Part shown: positions 35,709 to 45,474 of the stretch, in pieces
Position numbering within the stretch: position 1 is the stretch's first letter
Layout of the letters: each line of letters begins with the position of its first letter
From: Paracoccus albus
GTDB taxonomy: Bacteria > Pseudomonadota > Alphaproteobacteria > Rhodobacterales > Rhodobacteraceae
Assembly (NCBI RefSeq): GCF_027913035.1
Contig: NZ_CP115775.1
Location: 248,001-312,000, forward strand
Direction: 5' to 3'
Length of the DNA: 64,000 nucleotides
Notes under the pieces: generated by a model
The model's database searches: none
What the model was told of the DNA's origin: nothing
Seen by the model: only the letters and a program-made list of their open reading frames with translations
Made by a program: the position numbers and the translations under genes

Positions 35709-36671
35709 ATGGCACTTGAAGATGCGAAGAACGAGGTGGATCAGGCGTTCACAAGGAAAGATCCGCGAGGCCTCAGCTTTGAGAACGCCTTTGCTGGTGC
35801 GACATCCTTTCTGCGGCGGCAATATACCAAGGATATGGCGGGCTTTGATCTTGCGATAACCGGCATTCCTTTCGATCAGGCGGTGACGCATCGCCCCGGC
35901 ACGCGCTTTGGGCCGCGTGCCATTCGTGAGGCATCGACGCTGCAACCCTACGATCCCCCCTATGGCTGGGGCTACGATCCGCTCGGCGAAATGGCGATTG
36001 CGGATGCTGGCGACATGGCCTTCGACTATGCCAATACCCGCGAGGTTCCCACCCGCATAAAGGCACATATCGCAGGATTGCTGGAGCAAGGAGTCGGCAC
36101 TATCACGCTTGGCGGCGATCATTTCATCACCCTGCCGATCCTGCGCGCCTATGCCGAACGTCACGGTCCCGTTGCGCTGATCCAGTTCGATGCCCATTCC
36201 GATACATGGGCCGATGACGACCCCGACCGGATTGACCACGGCACTTTCCTTTACAAAGCGATCCGCGAAGGTATCGTCGATCCCTCTGCCAGTGTCAGCA
36301 TAGGTATCCGCACCGAGAATCCTGATACGCTTGGGGTCACGATCCTCGATGCGCCATCAGTTCACCGTGATGGCATCGACGCCACTCTGACCCGCATTCG
36401 CGACGTGGTGGCAGATCGTCCGGTCTATATCACCTTCGACATTGACGCGCTTGACCCGGCCTTCGCACCGGGTACGGGCACGCCGGTCTGGGGCGGGCTG
36501 GCAAGCTGGCAGGCAGCGGCGCTGCTGCGCGGGTTGGCGGGCGTGAACTTGCTGGGCGGCGATGTGGTCGAGGTCTCGCCCCCATATGACACCACAGGTG
36601 CGACCGCGATTGCCGGCGCCCATGTCGCCACGGAACTGATCTGTCTTTACGGCTGGACGCGGCGGCGGTAA
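35709..36671 (+). CDS. speB: Agmatinase-family ureohydrolase
   Basis: A 320-residue binuclear manganese ureohydrolase. Metal-ligand motifs are in order: G-G-D-H-F-I-T-L near residue 136, F-D-A-H-S-D-T-W near 162, and F-D-I-D-A-L-D-P near 246. The substrate-loop segment H-R-P-G-T-R-F-G-P near 61 is typical. It most likely splits agmatine to putrescine and urea; guanidino-acid substrates are possible for some relatives. The ATG at 35709 has AGGAAG upstream and gives the usual family length; the frame is open to 35607 but that part overlaps the terminator. Confidence 0.9.
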   Translation: MALEDAKNEVDQAFTRKDPRGLSFENAFAGATSFLRRQYTKDMAGFDLAITGIPFDQAVTHRPGTRFGPRAIREASTLQPYDPPYGWGYDPLGEMAIADAGDMAFDYANTREVPTRIKAHIAGLLEQGVGTITLGGDHFITLPILRAYAERHGPVALIQFDAHSDTWADDDPDRIDHGTFLYKAIREGIVDPSASVSIGIRTENPDTLGVTILDAPSVHRDGIDATLTRIRDVVADRPVYITFDIDALDPAFAPGTGTPVWGGLASWQAAALLRGLAGVNLLGGDVVEVSPPYDTTGATAIAGAHVATELICLYGWTRRR

Positions 36672-36680
36672 TCCGGGCGG

Positions 36681-37733
36681 ATGTTGCCAGAAGACCGCCT
36701 TCAACAGATTGCTCAGCGTTTCGAGTTTCTCGAAGCGAAGCTGAATGCCGGCCCCGCGCCCGATGAAATCGCGGCGATCAGCCGTGAGTATTCAGAGCTG
36801 AAGCCGCTCGTCGCCCAGATCGATCATTGGCGCACTGCAAAAGACGGATTGGATCAGGCACAGCAGATGCTTGCCGACGCCGATATGCGCGAACTGGCCG
36901 AGGAAGAGATTACGCGCCTCAAGTCTGAGCTTCCGGAGCTGGAGCAGGCGCTGCGCATCGCACTTTTGCCGAAGGATGCCGCTGATGCGCGCCCTGCAAT
37001 TGTCGAGATACGGCCCGGTACGGGCGGCGACGAAGCGGCGCTTTTCGCTGGTGATCTGCTTGCGATGTATCGCCGCTATGCCGAGACGCAGGGCTGGACC
37101 TTTCAGATGCTTGACCTGAGCGAGACAGAACTGGGCGGTGTAAAGGAAGCGATTGCGCGGATCGAAGGCGAAGGCGTTTTCGCACGGCTGAAATACGAAT
37201 CCGGCGTCCATCGTGTCCAGAGAGTGCCTGAGACGGAATCGGGCGGTCGGATCCACACCTCTGCCGCGACGGTTGCCGTTTTGCCCGAAGCGGCAGAGGT
37301 CGATATCGACATCCCGGCCAATGACATCCGCATCGACACTATGCGTGCATCTGGCGCGGGCGGGCAGCATGTGAACACCACCGATTCGGCGGTTCGCATC
37401 ACGCACCTGCCGACGGGAATTGTCGTGACCAGCAGCGAAAAATCACAGCACCAGAACCGTGCCAACGCGATGGCTGTGCTTCGCGCGCGCCTGTATGATC
37501 TGGAACGTGAACGCGCCGATAACGAACGTGCCGCGGACCGAAAATCGCAGGTTGGAAGCGGCGACCGTTCGGAACGTATCCGGACCTATAATTTTCCGCA
37601 GGGCAGGATGACGGATCACCGCATCAACCTGACGCTATACGCGCTCGATAAGGTGATGCAGGGCGATTTGACCGAAACCATAGACGCGCTGACGTCGCAT
37701 GATCAGGCGGCGAAGCTGGCGGCGCAGGAATGA
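36681..37733 (+). CDS. prfA: Peptide chain release factor 1
   Basis: A 350-residue RF1. The stop-codon reading motif is P-E-T in [10 protein letters not shown] (equivalent to P-x-T of RF1), and the catalytic GGQ is at residues 227-229. Type 1 length and the H-x-x-x-R-V-P-E-T region separate it from RF2. It terminates translation at UAA and UAG. The next gene, prmC, overlaps by 4 nt and encodes the methyltransferase for this GGQ glutamine. Confidence 0.97.
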   Translation: MLPEDRLQQIAQRFEFLEAKLNAGPAPDEIAAISREYSELKPLVAQIDHWRTAKDGLDQAQQMLADADMRELAEEEITRLKSELPELEQALRIALLPKDAADARPAIVEIRPGTGGDEAALFAGDLLAMYRRYAETQGWTFQMLDLSETELGGVKEAIARIEGEGVFARLKYESGVHRVQRVPETESGGRIHTSAATVAVLPEAAEVDIDIPANDIRIDTMRASGAGGQHVNTTDSAVRITHLPTGIVVTSSEKSQHQNRANAMAVLRARLYDLERERADNERAADRKSQVGSGDRSERIRTYNFPQGRMTDHRINLTLYALDKVMQGDLTETIDALTSHDQAAKLAAQE

Positions 37734-38560
37734 ACTTGCAGGACTGGCTGACGGCAGCAGAGCACAGGCTGAAGGACGCTGGGCTTGAGAATGGGAAACA
37801 TGAGGCGCGCGCACTGGCGCATGCCGCCTTAGAAGGTCGCATTGCGCCGCTGACGGATCGCAGTAAGCCCATTTCTGCCAAGTTGTTGGCCAAGCTGGAC
37901 CGGATGCTTGACCAACGGGCGGCACGACAACCTCTTAGCCAGATCACCGGAAAACGCAGTTTCTGGAAGCATGATTTTCTGGTCACGCGCGATACGCTCG
38001 ACCCGCGTCCCGACACGGAAGCACTGGTTGAGGCTGCGTTGAACGCGCAATGGGGCAGCGTTTTGGATCTCGGAACCGGGACAGGGGCGATTCTGATCTC
38101 GCTTTTGGCAGACCGACCGGAAGCATCGGGTGTTGGAACTGACATTTCGGAAGATTCGCTTGCAGTTGCACGGCAGAATGCCGCGAAAATCGGCGTGAAA
38201 GCCCGGTTCGTCGAATCCGACTGGTTTGCGAATGTGACCGGACGTTTCGATCTGATCGTGTCAAACCCCCCTTATATCGCATTGTCGGAGATGGACGAAC
38301 TTCAGCCGGAAGTGCGCGATTGGGAGCCGCATCTTGCGTTGACCGATGGGGCTGACGGGCTGACCGCCTATCGTCAGATTGCAACGGATGGACCTGCGCA
38401 CCTGAACAACGGCGGCACGGTCATGGTTGAGATAGGCTGGCAACAGGGCGAAACGGTCAGCAATATATTCAGGCAGGCGGGGGCTGTGGTCGAAGTGCTG
38501 AAGGACCTTAACGGAAATGACAGGGTGATTCGGGCGAGTTATGATAAGACTCTGCCTTGA
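37730..38560 (+). CDS. prmC: Release factor glutamine N5-methyltransferase
   Basis: A 276-residue class I SAM methyltransferase with an N-terminal helical domain. Motifs are [10 protein letters not shown] near residue 108-117 (SAM site), D-P-R-P-D-T-E near 83, and the catalytic N-P-P-Y near 181. It methylates the Gln of the GGQ motif in release factors. The ATG overlaps the prfA stop (ATGA), the standard prfA-prmC pair. Confidence 0.95.
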   Translation: MNLQDWLTAAEHRLKDAGLENGKHEARALAHAALEGRIAPLTDRSKPISAKLLAKLDRMLDQRAARQPLSQITGKRSFWKHDFLVTRDTLDPRPDTEALVEAALNAQWGSVLDLGTGTGAILISLLADRPEASGVGTDISEDSLAVARQNAAKIGVKARFVESDWFANVTGRFDLIVSNPPYIALSEMDELQPEVRDWEPHLALTDGADGLTAYRQIATDGPAHLNNGGTVMVEIGWQQGETVSNIFRQAGAVVEVLKDLNGNDRVIRASYDKTLP

Positions 38561-38790
38561 AACATGCTAAACTAGGCCCACATTCCACCGAAGATTGGGA
38601 AATCTTCACTTTTTGCTTGTAACGCTGGCCTTGCCGTGCTTATTGCGGCGCAGGTGTTGGCGGACAGCAGTCCACCGCACTGACCAGCCACGACATTGCT
38701 GAAGCCTTCAGGCGGAGAAACCGCACCTCGGGCAAGAGCAGGTTGTCGCGGGCGAGAAGTAATTCCAGACCACTGGATAAAGTCAGGCTA

Positions 38791-39507
38791 ATGAGATCAT
38801 CGAAATCCCGTTCGCGCTCGAAGTCGAACCGTCAGCGTTCACTCGGTAATGTCGTAAACCGCGTATTTGATTCTTCGGGTCCCGAGGGCAAAGTTCGCGG
38901 TACCCCTCAGCAGATCATTGACAAATACCTTGCACTGGCGCGTGACGCCCAGCTGTCCAATGATCGCGTGGCAGAGCAGGCCTTTCTGCAACATGCCGAG
39001 CATTACACAAGGATGCTGGGCGAGGCGCAGAGAGAACAGGCAGAACGCCAGCAGCAGCAACAGCAGCATCACCAGAACCAGCAGCAAAATGGTCGCGGCG
39101 ATGACCATCAGCACCGGACTGGCGAGGATAACCGCGATGGCAACGCGCCGCGGAATGATGGCAACGAACAGCCCCGCGCCGAGGCTCAGCCAGAGCGTCG
39201 CGATCAGCCTGACGCCCCTGCCGCCCCGCAGCCCGCCGAACAGGCGGCAGCAGAGGCCCCAACGGTTGAGCAGACGCAGCCCACCCGCGCGCCGCGCAAC
39301 TCGCGTCGTCAGTCCGCAGCGCTTCCTGACGCGGTAAGCACAGACGCCGAAAGCGGCGAGGCCAGGGTGGAGACGCCGGAGGAAAAGACGCCGCCGCGCC
39401 GGACCCGTGCCCCACGCAACCCGTCGGCAGCACCCCGTTCGCGTCGCAAGACTGCGACAGAAGCGACAGACGATACAGCCGCGCCTGACAGCGCCGAGCA
39501 GGGTTGA
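38791..39507 (+). CDS. DUF4167 domain-containing protein
   Basis: A 238-residue, low-complexity protein. Residues 1-85 form the conserved DUF4167 region: basic start R-S-S-K-S-R-S-R-S-K, then R-G-T-P-Q-Q-I-I-D-K-Y and A-E-H-Y-T-R-M-L near the end. After it come a Gln/His tract (residues about 88-105), then Asp/Asn/Arg and Ala/Pro-rich disorder and a basic C-terminus. The start of the domain suggests RNA or DNA contact, but the function is unknown. The ATG at 38791 is the family start; the frame is open back to 38743. A terminator follows at 39528. Confidence 0.85.
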   Translation: MRSSKSRSRSKSNRQRSLGNVVNRVFDSSGPEGKVRGTPQQIIDKYLALARDAQLSNDRVAEQAFLQHAEHYTRMLGEAQREQAERQQQQQQHHQNQQQNGRGDDHQHRTGEDNRDGNAPRNDGNEQPRAEAQPERRDQPDAPAAPQPAEQAAAEAPTVEQTQPTRAPRNSRRQSAALPDAVSTDAESGEARVETPEEKTPPRRTRAPRNPSAAPRSRRKTATEATDDTAAPDSAEQG

Positions 39508-39527
39508 TCGTTCAAGACTTTGAAGAG

Positions 39528-39564
39528 GTAAGGCGGGTCACGAAAGCGGCCCGCCTTACTTTTT
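39528..39564 (+). terminator. Rho-independent terminator of the DUF4167 gene
   Basis: GTAAGGCGGG (39528-39537) pairs with CCCGCCTTAC (39550-39559), with extra weaker pairing inside, followed by five T to 39564. It starts 20 nt behind the stop. Confidence 0.9.
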
Positions 39565-39612
39565 CAGGTACTATCAAGGGTCAGACGTGAAATGGTGCAG
39601 AAGGATACCGCA

Positions 39613-39984
39613 ATGGAAACTGTCACAGGTGGCTGCCTCTGCGGTCGGGTGCGTATCGCGGCGACTGGTCAGCCTCTTCGGATTGGCATCTGTCACTGCC
39701 GCGACTGCCGCAAGCATCACGGCGCGATTTTCTACGCGGCAGCCATTTATGAACGTGATTCAGTAAAGGTTTCGGGCGCAACGCAGGACTATATGGGCCG
39801 CCATTTCTGCGCCAATTGTGGCTCCTCCGTCTTTGCCGTCACCGGGGCGGAGTTCGAGTTTCATCTGGGTGCGGTGGATGAGCCGGATGCCTTCATTCCG
39901 CAGTATGAATGCTGGACAACCCGACGCGAGGCCTGGCTACCCCCATTTCCGGTCAAGGCGCGCTATCCAAAGGATCGCGAATAA
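39613..39984 (+). CDS. GFA family zinc protein (glutathione-dependent formaldehyde-activating-like)
   Basis: A 123-residue protein of the Mss4-like GFA fold. Zinc-binding cysteines are seen as C-L-C-G near residue 8, C-H-C-R-D-C near 27-32 and C-A-N-C-G near 66-70. Most single-domain GFA proteins of this size have no proven reaction; formaldehyde-glutathione activity should not be assumed. The ATG at 39613 has AAGGA 7 nt upstream; an ATG at 39592 has no ribosome site. It is convergent with rsmA. Confidence 0.85.
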   Translation: METVTGGCLCGRVRIAATGQPLRIGICHCRDCRKHHGAIFYAAAIYERDSVKVSGATQDYMGRHFCANCGSSVFAVTGAEFEFHLGAVDEPDAFIPQYECWTTRREAWLPPFPVKARYPKDRE

Positions 39985-40012
39985 ATCCGTGCAGCGATTG
40001 CGACAATGCGCG

Positions 40013-40876
40013 TCAGACGCCGGCACCGTTTTGCCGCGCCTGTTGAAGCAACCGGGCGAGCATGCAGAAATGTTCCAGATCAATCTCTTCTGCCCGCGCG
40101 GTCGGTGGGATGCCCGCCTGACCCAGCATGTCCTCCATCTCTGGATGTAGCCCGCGAAGCGAAGCGCGCAACATCTTGCGTCGCTGGTTGAATGCGGCCG
40201 CCGTCAGTTGTGACAGGATCGCCGGATCGGCAGGATAGCGCGGCTGAGCCAGAGCGGTCAGATGGACGACAGCCGAGTGAATTTTCGGCGGCGGAACGAA
40301 TGCTTCTGGCGGCAGCGTCATGACGATCCGGGCGTCAGCCCGCCATTGCGCCAACAGCGCCAGCCGCCCATAGGCTTTGCTGCCGGGCTTCGCCACGATC
40401 CGCTCTGCCACTTCTTTCTGGAACATCAGCGTCAGGCTGTCCCAGAAGGGCGGCCATTGCTTTGGGGTAAGCCAACGGATGAGTAGTTCGGTGCCGATAT
40501 TATAGGGCAGATTTGCCGCGACACGAATCGGCGGAGTCAGGTGCGCCAGCGGATCAATTTGCAGTGCATCGCCGTGCAGGACTGTCAGGCGGTCCGGATA
40601 GGCCGCGCCGATTTCGGCCAAGGCAGGCAGGGCGCGTTCATCCTTTTCGATGGCAAGAACATGTCGGGCGCCTTCGGCAAGAAGGCCGCGCGTCAGCCCG
40701 CCGGGACCCGGACCGATCTCCAGTATGTCGCTATTGGCAAGATCGCCGGCCTGACGTGCAATCTTGGCCGTCAGATTAAGGTCGAGCAGAAAGTTCTGGC
40801 CAAGGTTTTTCTTCGCGCGGAGATCATGCGCCGAAATCACCTCGCGCAGCGGGGGCAACCCGTCAATCGTGCTCAT
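40013..40876 (-). CDS. rsmA: 16S rRNA dimethyladenosine transferase
   Basis: A 287-residue RsmA/KsgA. Motifs are the N-terminal [14 protein letters not shown]-binding [12 protein letters not shown] near 50-61, and catalytic N-L-P-Y near 123. It dimethylates two adenosines near the 3' end of 16S rRNA during 30S assembly; loss gives kasugamycin resistance in other bacteria. Last gene of the lptF-to-rsmA unit; its ATG overlaps the pdxA stop. Confidence 0.95.
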   Translation of the reverse strand: MSTIDGLPPLREVISAHDLRAKKNLGQNFLLDLNLTAKIARQAGDLANSDILEIGPGPGGLTRGLLAEGARHVLAIEKDERALPALAEIGAAYPDRLTVLHGDALQIDPLAHLTPPIRVAANLPYNIGTELLIRWLTPKQWPPFWDSLTLMFQKEVAERIVAKPGSKAYGRLALLAQWRADARIVMTLPPEAFVPPPKIHSAVVHLTALAQPRYPADPAILSQLTAAAFNQRRKMLRASLRGLHPEMEDMLGQAGIPPTARAEEIDLEHFCMLARLLQQARQNGAGV

Positions 40877-41841
40877 GCGATGCCCCGCTTCTGCGCCATC
40901 TCCCAGGCCATGCGCAGCGCAGCAATGGCACTGGCGGCGTCCGCGCGACCTTGCCCTGCAATGTCAAAGGCTGTCCCGTGGTCGGGCGAGGTGCGGATAA
41001 AGGGCAGGCCAAGCGTGACGTTGACCCCACCGGCGAAATCCAATGTCTTGATCGGGATCAGAGCCTGATCGTGATAGGCACAGACCGCCGCATCGTAGCG
41101 GCTGCGGGCAGGGGCGTGAAACATGGTGTCGGCAGGCAGAGGCCCTGAGAGGTTCAACCCGTCATCCCGCAGCTGATCAAGAAGACCCGCAATCCAGCCG
41201 ATTTCCTCTTGCCCCATTGCGCCACCCTCACCCGCATGAGGGTTAACGCCTGCGACCGCAATCCTTGGTGCAGCAATGCCGAAGTCACGGATCATGCCCG
41301 CATGGGTGATCCTGATCGCGTCCTCAAGCACCTTTGGCGTCAGCGCATGCGGGACTTCAGAAAGGGGAATGTGGATTGTCGCTGGGACGACGCGGCACGG
41401 CGGTTGAACATTTGTCGAGGCCAGCATCATCACGACATCAGCGCCGCCAGCCAAATGCGCGAGATATTCGGTATGCCCTGGATAGGGGAAGGACGCGCCA
41501 TCCTTCAGCGCCTTCTTGTTGATCGGCAAAGTGCAGATAGCCGAAACCTGTCCATCCGCTGCCAGTGCGACCGCTCGTGCGATCACGTCGATCACGCCTT
41601 GCGCATTTGCCGTATCTGCACGCCCAGGCGTTGCCGGCGCTGCAAAATCATGACGAAGGACGGGCAGCGTGCCTTGCGGCAAATCGCTGAAATCAGTGAC
41701 CTCGGCCCATTTGCAACCTTCCGGCAGATGGCGAGGATCGCCCAGCCAAACCATCGGGACGCCAGCAGCCAGCATCAAAGGCGCGAGTTCCGGCCCTATC
41801 CCGGCGGGCTCCCCACAGGTGACGATGACCGGGCGTTGCAA
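40873..41841 (-). CDS. pdxA: 4-hydroxythreonine-4-phosphate dehydrogenase
   Basis: A 322-residue PdxA of the pyridoxal-phosphate pathway. It starts [14 protein letters not shown], and the metal-site His residues are in [15 protein letters not shown] and A-Y-H-D-Q-A-L. No ATG fits: the only reasonable start is TTG at 41841, 1 nt after the surA stop, or an ATG well inside surA. I choose the TTG, which gives the family length and implies coupling to surA. Its stop overlaps rsmA. Confidence 0.9.
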   Translation of the reverse strand: MQRPVIVTCGEPAGIGPELAPLMLAAGVPMVWLGDPRHLPEGCKWAEVTDFSDLPQGTLPVLRHDFAAPATPGRADTANAQGVIDVIARAVALAADGQVSAICTLPINKKALKDGASFPYPGHTEYLAHLAGGADVVMMLASTNVQPPCRVVPATIHIPLSEVPHALTPKVLEDAIRITHAGMIRDFGIAAPRIAVAGVNPHAGEGGAMGQEEIGWIAGLLDQLRDDGLNLSGPLPADTMFHAPARSRYDAAVCAYHDQALIPIKTLDFAGGVNVTLGLPFIRTSPDHGTAFDIAGQGRADAASAIAALRMAWEMAQKRGIA

Positions 41842-41842
41842 A

Positions 41843-43108
41843 TCAGTTCCGCCGAATAACCGCGTCCGCCATGAGTTCCGCCAGATAGGCATCGGCGGCA
41901 GTGGTGATCTTGCGATTGAAGATCTGCTCTCGCACCGATTCGCGCTCGGGGATTGCGTTCGGATCGGCTTCAGTAACCGTTTCACCATCTGCGGTTGCCG
42001 TGGCGACAGGCCCGGCGTCCAGACCGGACAGCAGCGCCGGGCGGCGATCACAAAGCATGAGTACTTCACCGGCACCACCACGATCCACGACGGTCGCCTC
42101 ATTATTGTCCATAGAGGCGAGGCGGATGCCGATGTAATCCGGGATCGCGCCCTGGCTGGCATTCATGCGCTGCACCTGCTGATCGGGCAATCCGTTCGCG
42201 AAAACGTAAAGCTCATCACAGGACCGCGCCTTCGCGGCCGCATTCTGTGCATTCGCCATATCGCCAAAGGTCACGGTCATGTAGTCGATCTGCTGTTCGT
42301 TCGCACCGGGGCGCAGCTGACCCTGCGTATCGCGCAGATAGAACATGACCACGGCGCCTTCCACCGAAAGGGGTGGTGTCATCTGACCGGGCTGAAGGGC
42401 AAGGATGATCTGCCGCAGGCTTGGCGGCATATTGTCGACCTGCATCCAATCCAGCCTGCCGCCACGTGCGCGCGACGGCGTGGCCGAATACTGGCGCGCT
42501 GCCTCGGCAAAGCCGCCTTCGGATTGAACGCTCGCCCGGATTTGTTCGGCACGCGCCATGGCGGCGTCTTCCTGACCCGGCGGGGCAGGGATGATCAGTT
42601 CGGACAGCAGGACCTGCGTAATCAGCGGCGTTTCGACGATCCGTTTCAGGGCCTGATCGACCTCTGCATCCGACACGCTGACCGTTGGCACGATCCGGCG
42701 GCGCACGACCTCTCTCCACGCGACGCCAGCCTTGACGAAGTCGCGATAGGCCTGAGGGTCGATCCCGTTGCGTTCCAGAACCTGAATGAATTCGCCAGTC
42801 GTCAGCCCGGCACGACCGGCAAACTCTGACAGCCCCTCTTCAAGACCCTGATCACTGACCTCGACCCCAAGCTGATCTGCGGCCGCAACGCGCAGGCGAT
42901 CCTCGATCAGGACCTTTTCCACTTCTGCCTCAGTCGCTGCGGGCGCGTTCAGGACTTGCATAAAGCGTTGCCGCTGTTGAATTTCGTAACGGGTGACAAC
43001 AGAGTTGTTCACATAGATGGCAGGCGAGAAATCCTGCGCCGCAACCGGGATTGCTGCCGGTCCGGTCAAAGTCGCCGCAAGCGCAACGGAAAGAAGAAAC
43101 TGCCGCAT
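41843..43108 (-). CDS. surA: SurA-like periplasmic peptidyl-prolyl isomerase chaperone
   Basis: A 421-residue exported protein. A signal peptide covers about residues 1-24 (A-I-P-V-A-A-Q-D). A SurA_N-type chaperone part follows, with Y-V-N-N-S-V-V-T-R-Y-E-I-Q-Q-R near residue 33. One parvulin-like domain is seen (about 165-280), rather than the two of E. coli SurA, as is usual in alphaproteobacteria. It assists folding of outer-membrane proteins, LptD among them, whose gene is directly upstream. Confidence 0.88.
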   Translation of the reverse strand: MRQFLLSVALAATLTGPAAIPVAAQDFSPAIYVNNSVVTRYEIQQRQRFMQVLNAPAATEAEVEKVLIEDRLRVAAADQLGVEVSDQGLEEGLSEFAGRAGLTTGEFIQVLERNGIDPQAYRDFVKAGVAWREVVRRRIVPTVSVSDAEVDQALKRIVETPLITQVLLSELIIPAPPGQEDAAMARAEQIRASVQSEGGFAEAARQYSATPSRARGGRLDWMQVDNMPPSLRQIILALQPGQMTPPLSVEGAVVMFYLRDTQGQLRPGANEQQIDYMTVTFGDMANAQNAAAKARSCDELYVFANGLPDQQVQRMNASQGAIPDYIGIRLASMDNNEATVVDRGGAGEVLMLCDRRPALLSGLDAGPVATATADGETVTEADPNAIPERESVREQIFNRKITTAADAYLAELMADAVIRRN

Positions 43109-43140
43109 GAACCCATGCCCCCTGTTGATTTGCCGTCAAT

Positions 43141-45474
43141 CTAGCGCAAGCAGTTGCGCCGCGCCACCGTGCCCTTGCCTTCGGGTGCACGCCCGAACCC
43201 GCCCAGCCGGATCGACAGGTCGATGTCGGTATCCGGGTCAACCTCTGCCGTATCGGTGAAACGGCGAGAGGCCGCCAGTTCGACGCTTATGCACTCATTA
43301 CGATAGGCCACACCGAACCCGGCTTTCTGCGCGGCACTTTCCTCGAGATCATAGCGGCCATGCGCGCTTGCCCACCAGCCCTCTGCCACCTGCCAGCCGA
43401 CCTCACCTGTCAACTCTGACAGATCCTTGGTCCGATCCTCGAAACGATCGGCCTCCATCCACAGATAGCCAAGGCTGAACTGCAGGCCAGGACGCAGCCA
43501 GCCCACGCGCAATTCGTCGCGCGTGATGTCGAGATTGTCGTCAAGCAGGGCGCGATTGGCGATCGTCAGTCCCGAATTGTTGGCATAGTGACCGGCAATC
43601 AACCAGTCAGAGCTTGATCCGCGCTGAATCAATGGTGTGACATCATCGTCAGAGACATCGCCGTCGCGGAAAACGCGCCCTGCTGCAAGTGCCAGCGACC
43701 AGCCCGTCGGATCGAACCGGGTCCAGGTGACGCCGACATTCGCCCGCAGACCGGTTTCCTGCACATCCCAGCCGGGATAGCGCGACAGGGAAAAAAGATT
43801 CCCCTCGTCAAACTCGACCTGACGGCTGTCTTCATTTGGAATGTCGTCCTGGTTCCGCTTTGGCGACCAGACGAGCTGTGCGACGGGTTCCAGAACATAG
43901 GACGCATAGCCGTCGCTGCCGGTCATTGGAAAACGAAGCTCTGTCGAAAGCCACGGGGTTACGCGCGTGGCAGTATCGTCAAAGCGTTCATCGTCGCGAA
44001 TAGTGTAGAAATCGGCGGTCACCCCGGCTGCCCCGGTCGCGACGAGTCCGCCGCCCAGAATCTGGGTGCGCTGCCAGTCCAGTGCCAGCGAGCTGCGCGC
44101 CATGTCTCGTCCGATTTCGTCATCGCCAGATGGGCGTCGGCGTGCATGCGTCGACCATTCCAGTTCAGCGACACCGCCCCCTGCACGCCAGCGTTGCACC
44201 CACATCAGATCCGCGACCTGCGCCGGAGAGGTGGAGTTATCCTCGTCATCGCGCAAGGAATGATAGTTCCCGATGCGTGCCCAGACCAGCTTGTCGGCTG
44301 TAACCCTGTCGAGGGTCAGGCCGCTCCACAACCGATCCGCGTCGGAAATATCGTAGTCCAGCAGATAGCCTTCGTCTGAAGCAAGCTGAACCTGCATGCC
44401 CAGCCGATAGCCGCGCGGCAATTCCCATTGTGCCGCGCCAAACAGATAGCCGCGCGTTTCCCCGTCGCGGATATCGTCACGCGTGATCGCCCCGTTCCAC
44501 TCCATCGCGCCGTTCCAGAATGCCTGACGATAGCGCAGCATGAGCGTTTGCGTATAGGAGGCAGAGATATACGGCGTGATCGTCAGATCGGCGTGATCCC
44601 CGAGTGTTTTGAAATAGGGCACCATAACCCCAAAACCCAGTTTGGAGGTCGTCCGGAATTGAGGGCGCAGAAAACCTGACATTCGGTCCACTGTCGGGTC
44701 GGGCGCTGTCACACGCCCCGGCCATGCGGCGATGGGAAGGCCGAATGCACGAAGTTGCGGGTTGTCGAAGATCAGAATGTTTTCCTGATCGTCATGCACG
44801 ATCTGACGGGCGCGTATTTCCCACAGAGGCACCGGGTCATCTGCGCAGATACGGCAGGACGACGCCACAACATGGTTGAGCGTCGTAAACCGTCCATCGC
44901 CCGTTAGCGTAACCTCGGTCGCCGCAAGCTGCATCTCACGCGCAAGAACCATGCGGGCACCCCGTAACATACCCTCGCGTAAGTCCTGACTCAGCTGGGC
45001 CTGATCCGCGATCAGGATCGCGTCGTCTTCTGTCCCGGCAAGCGCCGGCCTGGTCAGGTGGATCGGCCCGGTGATGGTCATTTCGCCAGTGCTGCCATCG
45101 TATCGGACCTGATCGGCAACCAGCCGCGCGCCCTGATACCACACGACGACGCCGCCCGATGCGGTCAGCGTTCTGTCACCCGACAATGTGATGTAATCCG
45201 CCAAGAGAGTCGCGGATTCGCCATCGGCCAAGCCTTCGTCGCCACTGATCGTCACATTTTTCGGCCGGTTGCTGACAGTTCGTGTCAGCCTGCTCAGCTC
45301 TGTTCCATCGGCATAGGGCGCGTTGGTGTCGCTTTCTTTGGTGGGCGCAAGTGCCGGGCCGTCAGCACCGTCATAGGCGGGATCATCCATCCACCAGGGT
45401 GTGCCGGACAGTTCCTGAGCAAGGGCTGGTTCAGCCGCAAGGCAGATGGCTGCGATTATCAGGCGGTTCATCAT
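43141..45474 (-). CDS. lptD: LPS-assembly protein LptD
   Basis: A 777-residue outer-membrane protein with a signal peptide of about 20 residues, a periplasmic OstA/beta-jellyroll domain (about 70-250, with A-D-Y-I-T-L-S-G and L-T-A-S-G-G-V-V) and a C-terminal beta-barrel rich in alternating aromatic strands. Conserved Cys residues (for example C-R-I-C near 212) are present, so disulfides are likely. It inserts lipopolysaccharide into the outer leaflet. The ATG overlaps the lptG stop, coupling barrel and inner-membrane exporter synthesis. Confidence 0.93.
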   Translation of the reverse strand: MMNRLIIAAICLAAEPALAQELSGTPWWMDDPAYDGADGPALAPTKESDTNAPYADGTELSRLTRTVSNRPKNVTISGDEGLADGESATLLADYITLSGDRTLTASGGVVVWYQGARLVADQVRYDGSTGEMTITGPIHLTRPALAGTEDDAILIADQAQLSQDLREGMLRGARMVLAREMQLAATEVTLTGDGRFTTLNHVVASSCRICADDPVPLWEIRARQIVHDDQENILIFDNPQLRAFGLPIAAWPGRVTAPDPTVDRMSGFLRPQFRTTSKLGFGVMVPYFKTLGDHADLTITPYISASYTQTLMLRYRQAFWNGAMEWNGAITRDDIRDGETRGYLFGAAQWELPRGYRLGMQVQLASDEGYLLDYDISDADRLWSGLTLDRVTADKLVWARIGNYHSLRDDEDNSTSPAQVADLMWVQRWRAGGGVAELEWSTHARRRPSGDDEIGRDMARSSLALDWQRTQILGGGLVATGAAGVTADFYTIRDDERFDDTATRVTPWLSTELRFPMTGSDGYASYVLEPVAQLVWSPKRNQDDIPNEDSRQVEFDEGNLFSLSRYPGWDVQETGLRANVGVTWTRFDPTGWSLALAAGRVFRDGDVSDDDVTPLIQRGSSSDWLIAGHYANNSGLTIANRALLDDNLDITRDELRVGWLRPGLQFSLGYLWMEADRFEDRTKDLSELTGEVGWQVAEGWWASAHGRYDLEESAAQKAGFGVAYRNECISVELAASRRFTDTAEVDPDTDIDLSIRLGGFGRAPEGKGTVARRNCLR

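Noticed and set aside
38561..38790. Possible small gene between prmC and the DUF4167 gene
   Set aside because: No frame with a start and ribosome site other than the upstream extension of the DUF4167 frame.
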